Origin: Bacteroidales bacterium | GTDB taxonomy: Bacteria; Bacteroidota; Bacteroidia; Bacteroidales; Muribaculaceae | Length of the DNA: 64,000 nt | Assembly (NCBI GenBank): GCA_004553485.1 | Contig: SFLG01000005.1 | Location: forward strand, 7,959-71,958 | Reading direction: 5' to 3' | Shown here: positions 51,834-59,919 of the stretch, one piece after another | Layout: each line of letters opens with the position of its first letter | Position numbering within the stretch: the first letter of the stretch is position 1 | The notes under the pieces: generated by a model | What the model was told of the DNA's origin: nothing | Database searches by the model: none | The model's input: the letters and a program-made list of their open reading frames with translations, nothing else | Made by a program: the position numbers and the translations under genes

Positions 51834-53340
51834 CGCTTCGCATAAAAGGATTGGGCGACGTATCGTCATTATCGGTGTTGCTTGATTCGCCGTCGGCTAT
51901 TTCCCGCGCAAGCTCGATACCGAGGCTCTCTGCCGTTTCGGCGTCCACAAACCCGGCGGGGTCGATTTTCAGCGAAGTCAGGGGCACGGCGTCGGCGGCC
52001 TTGTTGAACTGCTCGCTGAGGCTGTCCATAGCCTTCACCACCGAGCCGAAACGGTCGTCGAACCGCGGGATAAAATTGTCCTTGCCGAGGTTGTTGAGGC
52101 GGCTGCGCACATAGCCCACCGTCAGCAGCGACGGCTCGACGGCCGGCTGGTAACCGTAGCTCTCCTTTCGGATGTCGAGAACCATGCGGTTGATGATGCC
52201 GGCGCGCATAAGGTGGTCGAGGACGTCGCTGAGCAGGCGCGGCGGAATCTCGGTCAGCGCCGCCAGCTGGTGGCGCGTGAGCGGAATCTGCGACTTGACA
52301 AAGCGTTCGACGATGATGGTGGCGACGGCTATCTCCACCTTGCGCAGGTAGGAGTGCGAGATATTGCTTACCTGCGTCGAGAAGGCGTACATAAAGATAT
52401 TCTGCGACGAATAGCAAATCAGCGCTCCGCCCAGCACCGCCATCCACGTCAGCTGAAGCCACAGCATCAACAGCGGCAGGAAGGCGAACGAGCCGTATAT
52501 CGCGTTGTATCTTGTGACATACAGCTGTCCGCTGACAAACAGCCACTGAAGAATCAGGAAGGCCGTGCCGGTGAGCACGCCGGCCAGCAGAGCGTTGGGA
52601 ATCTTGACTTTAGTATTGGGGACGAGGATAAAGACTCCGGCAAAGAACAGCCAGGTAAACATCCACGACGCCACCTCGAGCAACGCCGATATCACGGGCG
52701 TCATAAAGCTGAAGTGGAAAACCGACTGCAGCGTGGACGACATAAACACCGCAATACCGCCGCCACAGATCATCAGGATGGGCAGGATCAGCAGCATCGC
52801 CGTGTAGTCGGTGATCTTGCGCCAAAAGCCGCGGTTCTGCTTGATGCCCCAGATGAGGTTGAAAGTCTGCTCGACATTGCTGAGCAGCGAAATGAGCATC
52901 CACACAAGAAAGACGATACCGATGCCCACGAAAAGCCCCTCGCTCGAGTGGCTGAGGTATGAGTCGGAGAACTGCAGCAGATACTCAAGCGTGTTGTGCT
53001 GTCCCGGCAGGGCGCGCTCTATCTCCTGTTCGAGCAGCTTCTGAAATCCGAATCCGCGCCCTATCGCAAAAAGCATCGCTATGGCGGGGACGATGGCCAG
53101 TGTCGTGCGGAAACTGAGGGCGCACGCCTTGTTCTGCAGATTAGTGTCGAGGAACGAGTTGACACTGATGTTCAACGTCTTTAGCAGATTTACCTTAAAC
53201 GTGGTGCGGGTGTCCTGCCAGATGCCGTCGGTCCAGTAATACCATGCGCGCTCGGTGCGGGCACGCAGCCATGCCTGCAGTCGCAACAGCCGTCCCGGCT
53301 GTTTCTTCTTGTGTCCGTAGTCCTTTGGTCGTTTCGTCAT
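51811..53340 (-). CDS. YihY/BrkB-family membrane protein with C-terminal winged-helix-like domain
   Basis: A 509-aa protein with six helices of the YihY/BrkB family (about 60-330; NKACALSFRTTLAIVPAIAM, GIVFLVWMLISLLSNVEQTFN, GSFAFLPLLMLWLQLTWMAVLGGALICY). After residue 340 a soluble part, PLTRHQLAALTEIPPRLLSDVLDHLMRAGII, resembles a winged helix-turn-helix, followed by a coiled and acidic tail. Function of the family is not settled. The terminator overlaps the stop codon. Confidence 0.87.
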   Translation of the reverse strand: MTKRPKDYGHKKKQPGRLLRLQAWLRARTERAWYYWTDGIWQDTRTTFKVNLLKTLNISVNSFLDTNLQNKACALSFRTTLAIVPAIAMLFAIGRGFGFQKLLEQEIERALPGQHNTLEYLLQFSDSYLSHSSEGLFVGIGIVFLVWMLISLLSNVEQTFNLIWGIKQNRGFWRKITDYTAMLLILPILMICGGGIAVFMSSTLQSVFHFSFMTPVISALLEVASWMFTWLFFAGVFILVPNTKVKIPNALLAGVLTGTAFLILQWLFVSGQLYVTRYNAIYGSFAFLPLLMLWLQLTWMAVLGGALICYSSQNIFMYAFSTQVSNISHSYLRKVEIAVATIIVERFVKSQIPLTRHQLAALTEIPPRLLSDVLDHLMRAGIINRMVLDIRKESYGYQPAVEPSLLTVGYVRSRLNNLGKDNFIPRFDDRFGSVVKAMDSLSEQFNKAADAVPLTSLKIDPAGFVDAETAESLGIELAREIADGESSNTDNDDTSPNPFMRSDQTLKFY

Positions 53341-53384
53341 ATTTGTTAAAACAAAAAATCAACGCACGGGTTGTTTCTTTTTTG

Positions 53385-53392
53385 CAAATTTA
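53385..53392 (-). promoter_or_regulatory. Possible -7 box for the BrkB-family gene
   Basis: TAAATTTG on the minus strand, about 45 nt before the ATG at 53340. It is 21 nt from the divergent box at 53414-53421. Confidence 0.4.
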
Positions 53393-53413
53393 CAAAATTC
53401 AGCCAATAATCCT

Positions 53414-53421
53414 TATCTTTG
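53414..53421 (+). promoter_or_regulatory. -7 box of the Ntn-hydrolase gene
   Basis: TATCTTTG, 58 nt before the ATG at 53480. No clear -33 box is seen. Confidence 0.5.
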
Positions 53422-53479
53422 CGACAACAACCCCGCACGAAGGAAATGCGGGACTGTCATGACAGCTAATTCACAACCG

Positions 53480-54574
53480 ATGAAACTACACAAGATAAGC
53501 ACACTTTGCGCCGTCATAGCCTGCGCCGCAGCCTTTACCGGCAGCGACGCCGTGGCCTGCACGTCGGCAATCGTCAGCGGCCGCGCGTCGGCTTCGGGCC
53601 GCCCGTTGCTGTGGAAAAACCGCGACACGGGCCAGCAACACAACTTTGTCGAGCGCGTGAATACCGGCCGACCCGGCGAGTTGGCATACGTCGGACTGTT
53701 CAACGCCGGCGACTCGCTGCTGAGCGAGGCGTGGATGGGAATGAACGAGGCCGGCTTTGCCATAATGAACACGGCCTCGTACAACCTCGCTCCCGACACC
53801 GCCACCGTCAAAGACCGCGAGGGCCTTCTCATGAGCCGCGCCCTGCAGGTTTGCCGCACCGTCGACGACTTTGCACGCCTGCTCGACACGTTGCCCAAGC
53901 CGTTGGGTGTCCAGGCCAACTTCGGCGTCATCGATGCCACCGGCGCCGGGGCCTACTTCGAGACCGACGACTACCGCTACACGCCGTTCTACCTCAGCGA
54001 GAGCGAGGACGGGGTGATTATCCGCACCAATTTCTCGCGGACGGGCAACGCCACCGACGGCATGGGCTACATCCGCTGCGACAATGCCCGCCATCTCCTT
54101 GCCGACCGCATCAGCAACGGCGGCTTTGTCCCCGAAGACTTTACCGAGACGTGCTCGCGCTCTTACTGGCACAGCCTCCTCGGCCGCGACGTCCTTGCCG
54201 ACACCACCCAGCACTGGGCCGTCGACCAGGACTTTATCCCGCGCCACAGCACATCGGCCTCGGTGGTAATAGAGGGAGCGATGCCCGGCGGCGACCCGTC
54301 GGACTGCGTGATGTGGACGATGCTGGGCTACCCCGGCACGGCCCATATCGAGGCCGTCACCCTTGACAAGGTTCCCGAGACCGTGCGCCCCACCCTCCCC
54401 GGCTGGCGCAGCGAGGCGTCAGAGACGTCGCTGAAGCTGCGCGACACTCGTGTTTTCCCCATCCATCGCGGAAGCGGTCAGCACTACATCGACCTCGACT
54501 ACCTCCGCACCGAAGTCCCCCGCCAGCGCGCCCTCTCCACCTCGGCCTACCGCCGGGCCCGCAGCCGCCGCTGA
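53480..54574 (+). CDS. Secreted Ntn-hydrolase, acyl-transferase/carcinine hydrolase-like
   Basis: A 364-aa protein with an N-terminal signal (MKLHKISTLC, AVIACAAAFTGSDAVA) directly followed by CTSAIVSGRASASGRPLLWKNRD. The mature N-terminal Cys 27 matches the nucleophile of isopenicillin-N acyltransferase/carcinine hydrolase-like Ntn enzymes, with NFGVIDATGAGAYFETDDY typical of the core. Such proteins cleave amide bonds such as acyl-amino compounds or bile-salt-like substrates; the substrate is unknown here. A start at 53459 (MTANSQP) is also possible. Confidence 0.83.
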   Translation: MKLHKISTLCAVIACAAAFTGSDAVACTSAIVSGRASASGRPLLWKNRDTGQQHNFVERVNTGRPGELAYVGLFNAGDSLLSEAWMGMNEAGFAIMNTASYNLAPDTATVKDREGLLMSRALQVCRTVDDFARLLDTLPKPLGVQANFGVIDATGAGAYFETDDYRYTPFYLSESEDGVIIRTNFSRTGNATDGMGYIRCDNARHLLADRISNGGFVPEDFTETCSRSYWHSLLGRDVLADTTQHWAVDQDFIPRHSTSASVVIEGAMPGGDPSDCVMWTMLGYPGTAHIEAVTLDKVPETVRPTLPGWRSEASETSLKLRDTRVFPIHRGSGQHYIDLDYLRTEVPRQRALSTSAYRRARSRR

Positions 54575-54598
54575 CCCCGCCGTCTCGCTGACACATAA

Positions 54599-54641
54599 AA
54601 AACCAGGCCGTTGCACCGGAGATGGGCAGCGGCCTGGTTTT
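54599..54641. terminator. Bidirectional terminator
   Basis: A 12-bp stem AAAACCAGGCCG/CGGCCTGGTTTT (54599-54610 with 54630-54641) lies between convergent genes. Confidence 0.85.
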
Positions 54642-54658
54642 ATGTGAGTGTCAACGAC

Positions 54659-55675
54659 TTAGTTGGCGGCAGGAGCGGCGGGAGCGGCAGGGGCGGCGGG
54701 AGCTGCGGGCTGCTCTTTGGCCTCCCAGCCGAGGGCGCTGGCACCGAGGACGGCGGCATCGGCCTCCTTGAGCTCGCTCAGCAGAACCTTGGGTCCGCCG
54801 TCGTGCTTGTAAATCTTCAGCATCGAGCGCTCCATGGCGGCGCGCAGGGGCTTCATCAGCAGGTCGCCGCTCTTTGACAGGCCGCCGAAGAGGACAAATG
54901 CCTCGGGCGACGAGAAGACGGTCATGTCGGCCATGGCCTCGCCGAGGATGGTGCCGGTGTAGTCAAAAATCTCGTGTGCGAGCTGGTCGCCCTTTATGGC
55001 GGCGTCGTAGACGTCCTTCGAGGTGATGGTGTCGATGTCGAGGTTACGCAGCAGCGAGGGCTCGGTGCGGATCTCCAGGAACTCGCGGGCGGTACGTGCC
55101 ACACCTGTTGCCGAGCAGTATGCCTCGAGGCAGCCCGTGCGGCCGCAGCCGCAGAGGCGGCCGTTGGTGCGCTTTACTGTCAGGTGGCCAAGCTCGCCGG
55201 CCATGCCGTCGTGGCCGTAGACAACGGAGCCGTTGACAACGATGCCCGAGCCTACGCCGGTGCCGAGGGTAATCATTATGAAATCTTTAAGACCGCGGGC
55301 TACGCCGTATGTCATCTCGCCGATGGCGGCGGCGTTGGCGTCGTTGGTGATGGCGCAGGGGATGCCGAATTTCTCCGACACGGCGCGGGCCAGGGGTATG
55401 GGCGACGGCCAGGGCAGGTTTACGCCGTGGGTAATCTCGCCGGTATAGTAGTTGGCGTCGGGAGCACCGATACCGATGCCGTGAATTTTGTCTACGGCGT
55501 CGTTGGCGGTGACGATGCGCATAACTTCGGTGTACAGCTCGTCGATGTAGTCGTCGAAGTTTGAGTGTTTGGCTGTTTTGATTGATGAAGAGGCAATTAC
55601 GACGCCACGGGCATCGACAATTCCGAAGACGGTGTTAGTACCGCCCATATCGATACCGATTACGTAAGGTTTCAT
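54659..55675 (-). CDS. ROK-family sugar kinase (glucokinase-like)
   Basis: A 338-aa ASKHA-fold protein. The N-terminal phosphate loop is IGIDMGGTNTVFGIVDARG. The ROK signature has the zinc motif CGCGRTGCLEAYCSATG with GHLTVKRTNGRLC before it. It phosphorylates glucose or a related hexose with ATP. ROK repressors have an extra N-terminal HTH; none is here, so kinase function is likely. The last 12 residues are an Ala-Pro repeat (APAAPAAPAAPA), which lies outside the fold. Confidence 0.87.
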   Translation of the reverse strand: MKPYVIGIDMGGTNTVFGIVDARGVVIASSSIKTAKHSNFDDYIDELYTEVMRIVTANDAVDKIHGIGIGAPDANYYTGEITHGVNLPWPSPIPLARAVSEKFGIPCAITNDANAAAIGEMTYGVARGLKDFIMITLGTGVGSGIVVNGSVVYGHDGMAGELGHLTVKRTNGRLCGCGRTGCLEAYCSATGVARTAREFLEIRTEPSLLRNLDIDTITSKDVYDAAIKGDQLAHEIFDYTGTILGEAMADMTVFSSPEAFVLFGGLSKSGDLLMKPLRAAMERSMLKIYKHDGGPKVLLSELKEADAAVLGASALGWEAKEQPAAPAAPAAPAAPAAN

Positions 55676-55799
55676 GTTGTAATAATATTATGGTGTTTAA
55701 ATTTAAAGATTACTTTTTCGGCGGGGAAAAACGGGGGACAGAGCCTTCACCGGATATATACCGATACACATATCTGAATGTATACCTCAATATATACCG

Positions 55800-55807
55800 C
55801 AAAGATA
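55800..55807 (-). promoter_or_regulatory. -7 box of the ROK gene
   Basis: TATCTTTG on the minus strand, about 125 nt before the ATG at 55675. Confidence 0.45.
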
Positions 55808-55893
55808 GAAAAAATTTTAGCAAGTCGGCAGTAACTTGAAACTTAAAATTAACTAAAAGACACGGCAACCTTTTCTCTTCGGCCAAAATTCCG

Positions 55894-55901
55894 TAATTTT
55901 G
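55894..55901 (+). promoter_or_regulatory. -7 box of the S9 peptidase gene
   Basis: TAATTTTG gives a leader of about 95 nt. A second box-like TAAATTTG at 56007-56014 lies inside the 5' end of the gene. Confidence 0.45.
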
Positions 55902-55998
55902 CACTGACGAAGGCGCCCCGATCACCTTTTTCTCGATGCTGCGTGGCGCCCCGTTTCGTTTTCAATTATCAAGTTTCCATTTATAATTTCCAATCGTT

Positions 55999-58449
55999 TT
56001 GTTACATAAATTTGCAATGACAGTTGCCGCAATGTCAGTTTCGGCCGGTATGTCGGCTGCGGCACCCGCTGATACAGTTCCTGTAGTTTCGGCGCTCATC
56101 CACGGACCCTACTCCGTAGCGGCGCCGCACGCCACCTCGACCAAGGACGCCGCCGGCCGCGCCTTCACCGCCGAGCGTCTGCTCGACTACCCCCTCGCCG
56201 TCGCTGGCAAGGGCGTCCCCGCCAGCCTCGACGGGCTGACAGTCACCGCCGACGGCCTGAGCACGGGCGTCATCACCTTCGCCATCAAGTCGAAAGGCTA
56301 CTGCAACGTCACCATCCCCGTCACGGGCACCGAGGCGTTCAAAGTCACCGTCGACGGCAAGGAGGCCGACAAACCGGTAGGCCTGCGTCCCGGCAGCCAC
56401 GAGGTCAGCGTGGCCTTCGTTGCCGCCAAGGACGCCCGCCCGCGCATCTCCGTCGTCCCGTCGGTGGCCGGCGCGGTAGAGGTCAGCGACGGCTCGGCCG
56501 CACGCGACATAACCCTCGGCGACATCCTCCACGGCGACCGCTTCACCGGCACTTCGCTGTCGGCCGACGGCACGATGGCGCTGGTGCGCGTCACCACCAC
56601 CCACCCCGGCGGCAAGACAACGCGCTCGGCCGACGTCTACCGCACCTCGGACGGCAAAAAAGTCGCCACCGTCGACGCCGGCCTGGAGTGGATGCCCGCC
56701 TCGCCGCTGCTGTACGGCACGCGCATGTCGGGCGACGACCGCCAGCTGTACACCCTCAACCCCGCCGACGGCAGCGTGAAGGTGCTGTCGCACAATCTCC
56801 CCGAGGGCGGTCTGCTAATGTCGCCCACCGAGGACTTCGTCGCCATCAATGTCGTCACCAAAGGCCCCAAAGAGGGCGAGGTATACCAGATCCTCGAGCC
56901 GGAGGACCGTCAGCCGGGATGGCGCGACCGCCGCTCGGTGGTGGTGCGCGACCTGCGCAACGGCCTAACCCGTCCCCTCACCTTCGGCGCCGTGACATCG
57001 TGGGCGACGGACATCTCGGCCGACGGCGGCAAGGTGCTGGTAATGAGCCAGCGCAGCCGTCTCGCCAAACGTCCCACGCAGATTTTCGACATCCTGCTCA
57101 TCGATACACAGACGGCCCGTTGCGACACACTCGTCAGCGGCGACGGCTTTGTGGAGAACGCCCTCTTCTCGCCCGATGCCACAAAGGTGCTGGTGAAGGG
57201 CTGCGCCGAGGCCTTTGACGGCGCCGGACTCAATCTGCCCGAGGGCCGCACCTCGTCGATGAGCGACGGCCAGCTCTACATCCTCGACATCGCCTCGCGC
57301 AAGGTCGACCCCATCACCCGCGACTTCGACCCGGCCGTCAACGGCGCCGAGTGGAGCCGGGCCGACGGCAAGATTTACCTTGTCGCCGAGGACTACGACT
57401 ACATCCGCCTCTTCAGCTACGACCCGGCTACACGCAAGTTTGACCGCGCTGTCTCGGGCGAGGACATCGTCGCCAACTTCGCCCTTCCCCGCAAGGGCCG
57501 CAACATTGTATGGGTAGGCCAGGGCGCCTCCAACAGCGACCGCCTGTACGTCACCGACAGCGCCCGCAAGCGCAACCTGCGCCTTGCCGCCGCCAAGGAC
57601 GAACAGCTTGCCGGCGTGCGCCTGGGCAAGTGCGAGGAGTGGAACTTCGTCAACTCGCGCGGCGACACCGTCCAGGGCCGTTTCTACCTGCCCGCCGACT
57701 TCGACCCCGCAAAGAAATACCCCGTCATCGTCAACTACTACGGCGGCTGTGCCCCCATCGAGCGCACCTTTGAGTCGCGCTACCCGCATCAGGTATACGC
57801 CGCACAGGGCTATGTCGTCTACGTCATCAACCCCAGCGGATGCACGGGCCGCGGCCAGGAGTGGTCGTCGCGACACGTCAACACCGCCGGCGAGGGCGTC
57901 GCTCAGGACATCATCGAGGGCACCAAGGAATTCTGCCGCACCCACGACTTTGCCGACAGCACCCGCGTGGGCTGTATCGGCGCCAGCTACGGCGGCTTTA
58001 TGACGCAGTACCTACAGACCGTCACCGACATCTTCGCCGCCGCCATCAGCCACGCCGGCATCTCGGACCACACATCGTACTGGGGCGAGGGCTACTGGGG
58101 CTACAGCTACTCCGAGCTGGCAATGGCCAACAGCTACCCGTGGAAAGACCGCGACCTATACGTGGGCCAGTCGCCGCTATATAACGCCGACAAGATACAC
58201 TCTCCCCTGCTCTTCCTCCACGGCGACGCCGACCACAACGTGCCCGTCGGCGAGAGCATCCAGATGTTCACCGCCCTCAAGCTCCTCGGCCGTCCCACTG
58301 CCTTTGTCGCCGTCGCCGACCAGGACCACCACATCCTCGACTACGACAAGCGCATAAAGTGGCAGGACACCATCTTCGCCTGGTTCGACAAATACCTCAA
58401 AGGCGACTCCTCACACTGGGACGCTCTCTACCCTCCAAAAGAGCTCTGA
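55999..58449 (+). CDS. S9-family prolyl oligopeptidase (DPP IV-like)
   Basis: An 816-aa serine peptidase. The N-terminal half is a seven-bladed-type propeller, the C-terminal half an alpha/beta hydrolase. The triad is S663 in GCIGASYGGFM, D745 in HGDADHNVPVGE and H777 in ADQDHHILDYDKR. The family removes dipeptides or cleaves after Pro in oligopeptides. The signal peptide depends on the start: from TTG 55999 it is MLHKFAMTVAAMSVSAGMSA with basic residues, while from ATG 56017 it has none. I favour the TTG. No lipobox. Confidence 0.9.
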   Translation: MLHKFAMTVAAMSVSAGMSAAAPADTVPVVSALIHGPYSVAAPHATSTKDAAGRAFTAERLLDYPLAVAGKGVPASLDGLTVTADGLSTGVITFAIKSKGYCNVTIPVTGTEAFKVTVDGKEADKPVGLRPGSHEVSVAFVAAKDARPRISVVPSVAGAVEVSDGSAARDITLGDILHGDRFTGTSLSADGTMALVRVTTTHPGGKTTRSADVYRTSDGKKVATVDAGLEWMPASPLLYGTRMSGDDRQLYTLNPADGSVKVLSHNLPEGGLLMSPTEDFVAINVVTKGPKEGEVYQILEPEDRQPGWRDRRSVVVRDLRNGLTRPLTFGAVTSWATDISADGGKVLVMSQRSRLAKRPTQIFDILLIDTQTARCDTLVSGDGFVENALFSPDATKVLVKGCAEAFDGAGLNLPEGRTSSMSDGQLYILDIASRKVDPITRDFDPAVNGAEWSRADGKIYLVAEDYDYIRLFSYDPATRKFDRAVSGEDIVANFALPRKGRNIVWVGQGASNSDRLYVTDSARKRNLRLAAAKDEQLAGVRLGKCEEWNFVNSRGDTVQGRFYLPADFDPAKKYPVIVNYYGGCAPIERTFESRYPHQVYAAQGYVVYVINPSGCTGRGQEWSSRHVNTAGEGVAQDIIEGTKEFCRTHDFADSTRVGCIGASYGGFMTQYLQTVTDIFAAAISHAGISDHTSYWGEGYWGYSYSELAMANSYPWKDRDLYVGQSPLYNADKIHSPLLFLHGDADHNVPVGESIQMFTALKLLGRPTAFVAVADQDHHILDYDKRIKWQDTIFAWFDKYLKGDSSHWDALYPPKEL

Positions 58450-58456
58450 GTCACCG

Positions 58457-58491
58457 CCTATTAGACCAATTAGGCCTATTAGACTAATTAG
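58457..58491. repeat. Tandem CCTATTAGAC repeat
   Basis: CCTATTAGACCAATTAG (58457-58473) and CCTATTAGACTAATTAG (58475-58491), 18-nt period, one change, just after the peptidase stop. Confidence 0.8.
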
Positions 58492-58516
58492 ACCAAATAC
58501 CCTACCCCACATCACA

Positions 58517-58566
58517 AAGCCGGTGCTATGACGGGGCCGAAAGGCCACGGGTCATAGCACCGGCTT
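58517..58566. terminator. Bidirectional terminator
   Basis: A 16-bp stem AAGCCGGTGCTATGAC (58517-58532 with 58551-58566) with an inner GGCC-GAAA-GGCC hairpin in the loop, between the peptidase and smpB. Confidence 0.88.
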
Positions 58567-58583
58567 GGGTTTGTTCGGGGCTG

Positions 58584-59054
58584 TTACTTCTTCTGGAAGA
58601 GGCGGGCGAGGTTGCGCTTGTCCTCGCGCTCGCGGATGGCCTCGCGCTTGTCGTATTCCTTTTTGCCCTGGCCTATGCCTATCACAATCTTGGCCAGACC
58701 GCGGTTGTTGATAAAAAGGCGCAGAGGCACAATGGTTTTGCCCGGCTCTTTGTTGGCCTTGGCAAGGCGGTCAATCTCGCGCGACGTCAGCAGCAGCTTG
58801 CGGTCGCGGCGGTCGCCGACATTATTGTACGACCCGAAGGCGTAGGGCGCAATGTACATGTTCTTTATCCACACCTCGCCGTTGTCGATGTAGCAGAATG
58901 TGTCGACAAGCGAGGCCTTGCCCATACGTATACTCTTGATTTCGGTACCCGTGAGCACTATGCCCGCCGTGAACGTGTCGCCGATGGTGTAGTCAAAGGT
59001 GGCGCGGCGGTTCTTTATGTTTATCTCCTTGGGGAGCTCGAGTTTCTTTGCCAT
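58584..59054 (-). CDS. smpB: SsrA-binding protein SmpB
   Basis: A 156-aa protein that binds tmRNA and brings it to stalled ribosomes. The typical sequence starts [30 protein letters not shown], followed by [13 protein letters not shown] and a lysine/arginine-rich C-terminus [19 protein letters not shown] use the ATG at 59054 (MAKKLEL); a 13-residue longer start has spacer-like sequence. Confidence 0.95.
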   Translation of the reverse strand: MAKKLELPKEINIKNRRATFDYTIGDTFTAGIVLTGTEIKSIRMGKASLVDTFCYIDNGEVWIKNMYIAPYAFGSYNNVGDRRDRKLLLTSREIDRLAKANKEPGKTIVPLRLFINNRGLAKIVIGIGQGKKEYDKREAIREREDKRNLARLFQKK

Positions 59055-59139
59055 TGTAATGATTTTGGCTCTAACGGTAATTGGGTGGTACACCCTTATT
59101 GGATGGTATACCCTTTATAACAAACGATGTGCCGTTTTG

Positions 59140-59703
59140 TCAGTGGATGATGAACAGGCGCAGTATCCATCCGAAGAACATCGGCATCGCTATCAGCGTC
59201 AGGAAGACGATGAGGAGGTAGACCGGCTGCCGGTCTTTGGGCACCTGCAGGTATTTGCGGGCCTGCCATATCACGGGCACGACGAAGACGGGCAGAAACC
59301 ACAGCGCGGCCAGGGGCGTGGGGCACAGATTGCCGATAATCTCGATCAGCGTCATCAGCGATATGCCGTATATGCACACGGTGTTGAAGCGCTCTTTGTC
59401 GTTGGGACAGTCGGCCACGCCGGGCAGCAGCGCCTCGAATATCGCGCGCGACAGCATCATCGACACAAACAGTGCCACCACCTGTGCGATGGCGGTCTGC
59501 AGCTGTTCGGCATAGCTGTACGGCCCGGCCTTGTACAGACCGTTGGTCAAAGCCGTTATGCCCACCAGGGCGAGTAGCGGGAAAAAGCCTTTTTCGAGAA
59601 GCGCCTGCGGCTGCTCCCCCTCGTCGGCAAGGTCCTCCCATCCATGGGTGGGCGACAGCACAAGCTGCACCATATTTTTGCAGTATGTCAAAAACGGATT
59701 CAT
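59140..59703 (-). CDS. Membrane protein, Yip1-like
   Basis: A 187-aa protein with about five helices (FFPLLALVGITALTNGL, IAQVVALFVSMMLSRAIFEALL, ICIYGISLMTLIEII, LAALWFLPVFVVPVIW, LLIVFLTLIAMPMFFGWILRLF). The N-terminal MVQLVLSPTHGWEDL is like the motif PxxxW found in small Bacteroidales Yip1-like proteins. Function unknown. It is 85 nt upstream of smpB on the same strand. Confidence 0.75.
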   Translation of the reverse strand: MNPFLTYCKNMVQLVLSPTHGWEDLADEGEQPQALLEKGFFPLLALVGITALTNGLYKAGPYSYAEQLQTAIAQVVALFVSMMLSRAIFEALLPGVADCPNDKERFNTVCIYGISLMTLIEIIGNLCPTPLAALWFLPVFVVPVIWQARKYLQVPKDRQPVYLLIVFLTLIAMPMFFGWILRLFIIH

Positions 59704-59829
59704 TTATTTATCGTGTCAAAAATAAACCGGTGATATAACAACCTACAAAATTACACAAAAACCCCGACATACCAACCCCCGCCGCCGGCTAATGTGCCCC
59801 CGGCCGCAAAATTGGGCGCAAGTAAAACT

Positions 59830-59855
59830 GTTATCGGTAGAGTTCGACCGATAAC
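59830..59855. promoter_or_regulatory. Dyad symmetry upstream of the GH89 gene
   Basis: GTTATCGGT and ACCGATAAC, 9 bp each with 8 nt between, lie about 13 nt upstream of the -33 box. A regulator-binding site is possible. Confidence 0.45.
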
Positions 59856-59867
59856 GGTACGGGCCAC

Positions 59868-59899
59868 CTTGCCCGTCTTCGGTATTTTGTATATCTTTG
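59868..59899 (+). promoter_or_regulatory. Promoter of the GH89 gene
   Basis: CTTG at 59868-59871 and TATCTTTG at 59892-59899, 20-nt gap. The ATG at 59920 is 21 nt downstream of the box. Confidence 0.6.
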
Positions 59900-59919
59900 C
59901 CTTGTAAAATTTTATATCT

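Larger units (their letters stand above)
55676..55998. other. 323-nt divergent spacer
   Basis: It holds a minus-strand -7 box (55800-55807) for the ROK gene, two copies of ATATATACCG near 55755 and 55790, a plus-strand TAATTTTG box at 55894-55901 for the peptidase gene and two copies of GGCGCCCCG about 40 nt apart near 55912 and 55955. No gene is seen. Confidence 0.6.

Noticed and set aside
56007..56014. TAAATTTG as promoter of the S9 peptidase
   Set aside because: It ends only 2 nt before the first ATG, which leaves no room for a start site; the box at 55894-55901 is more plausible.
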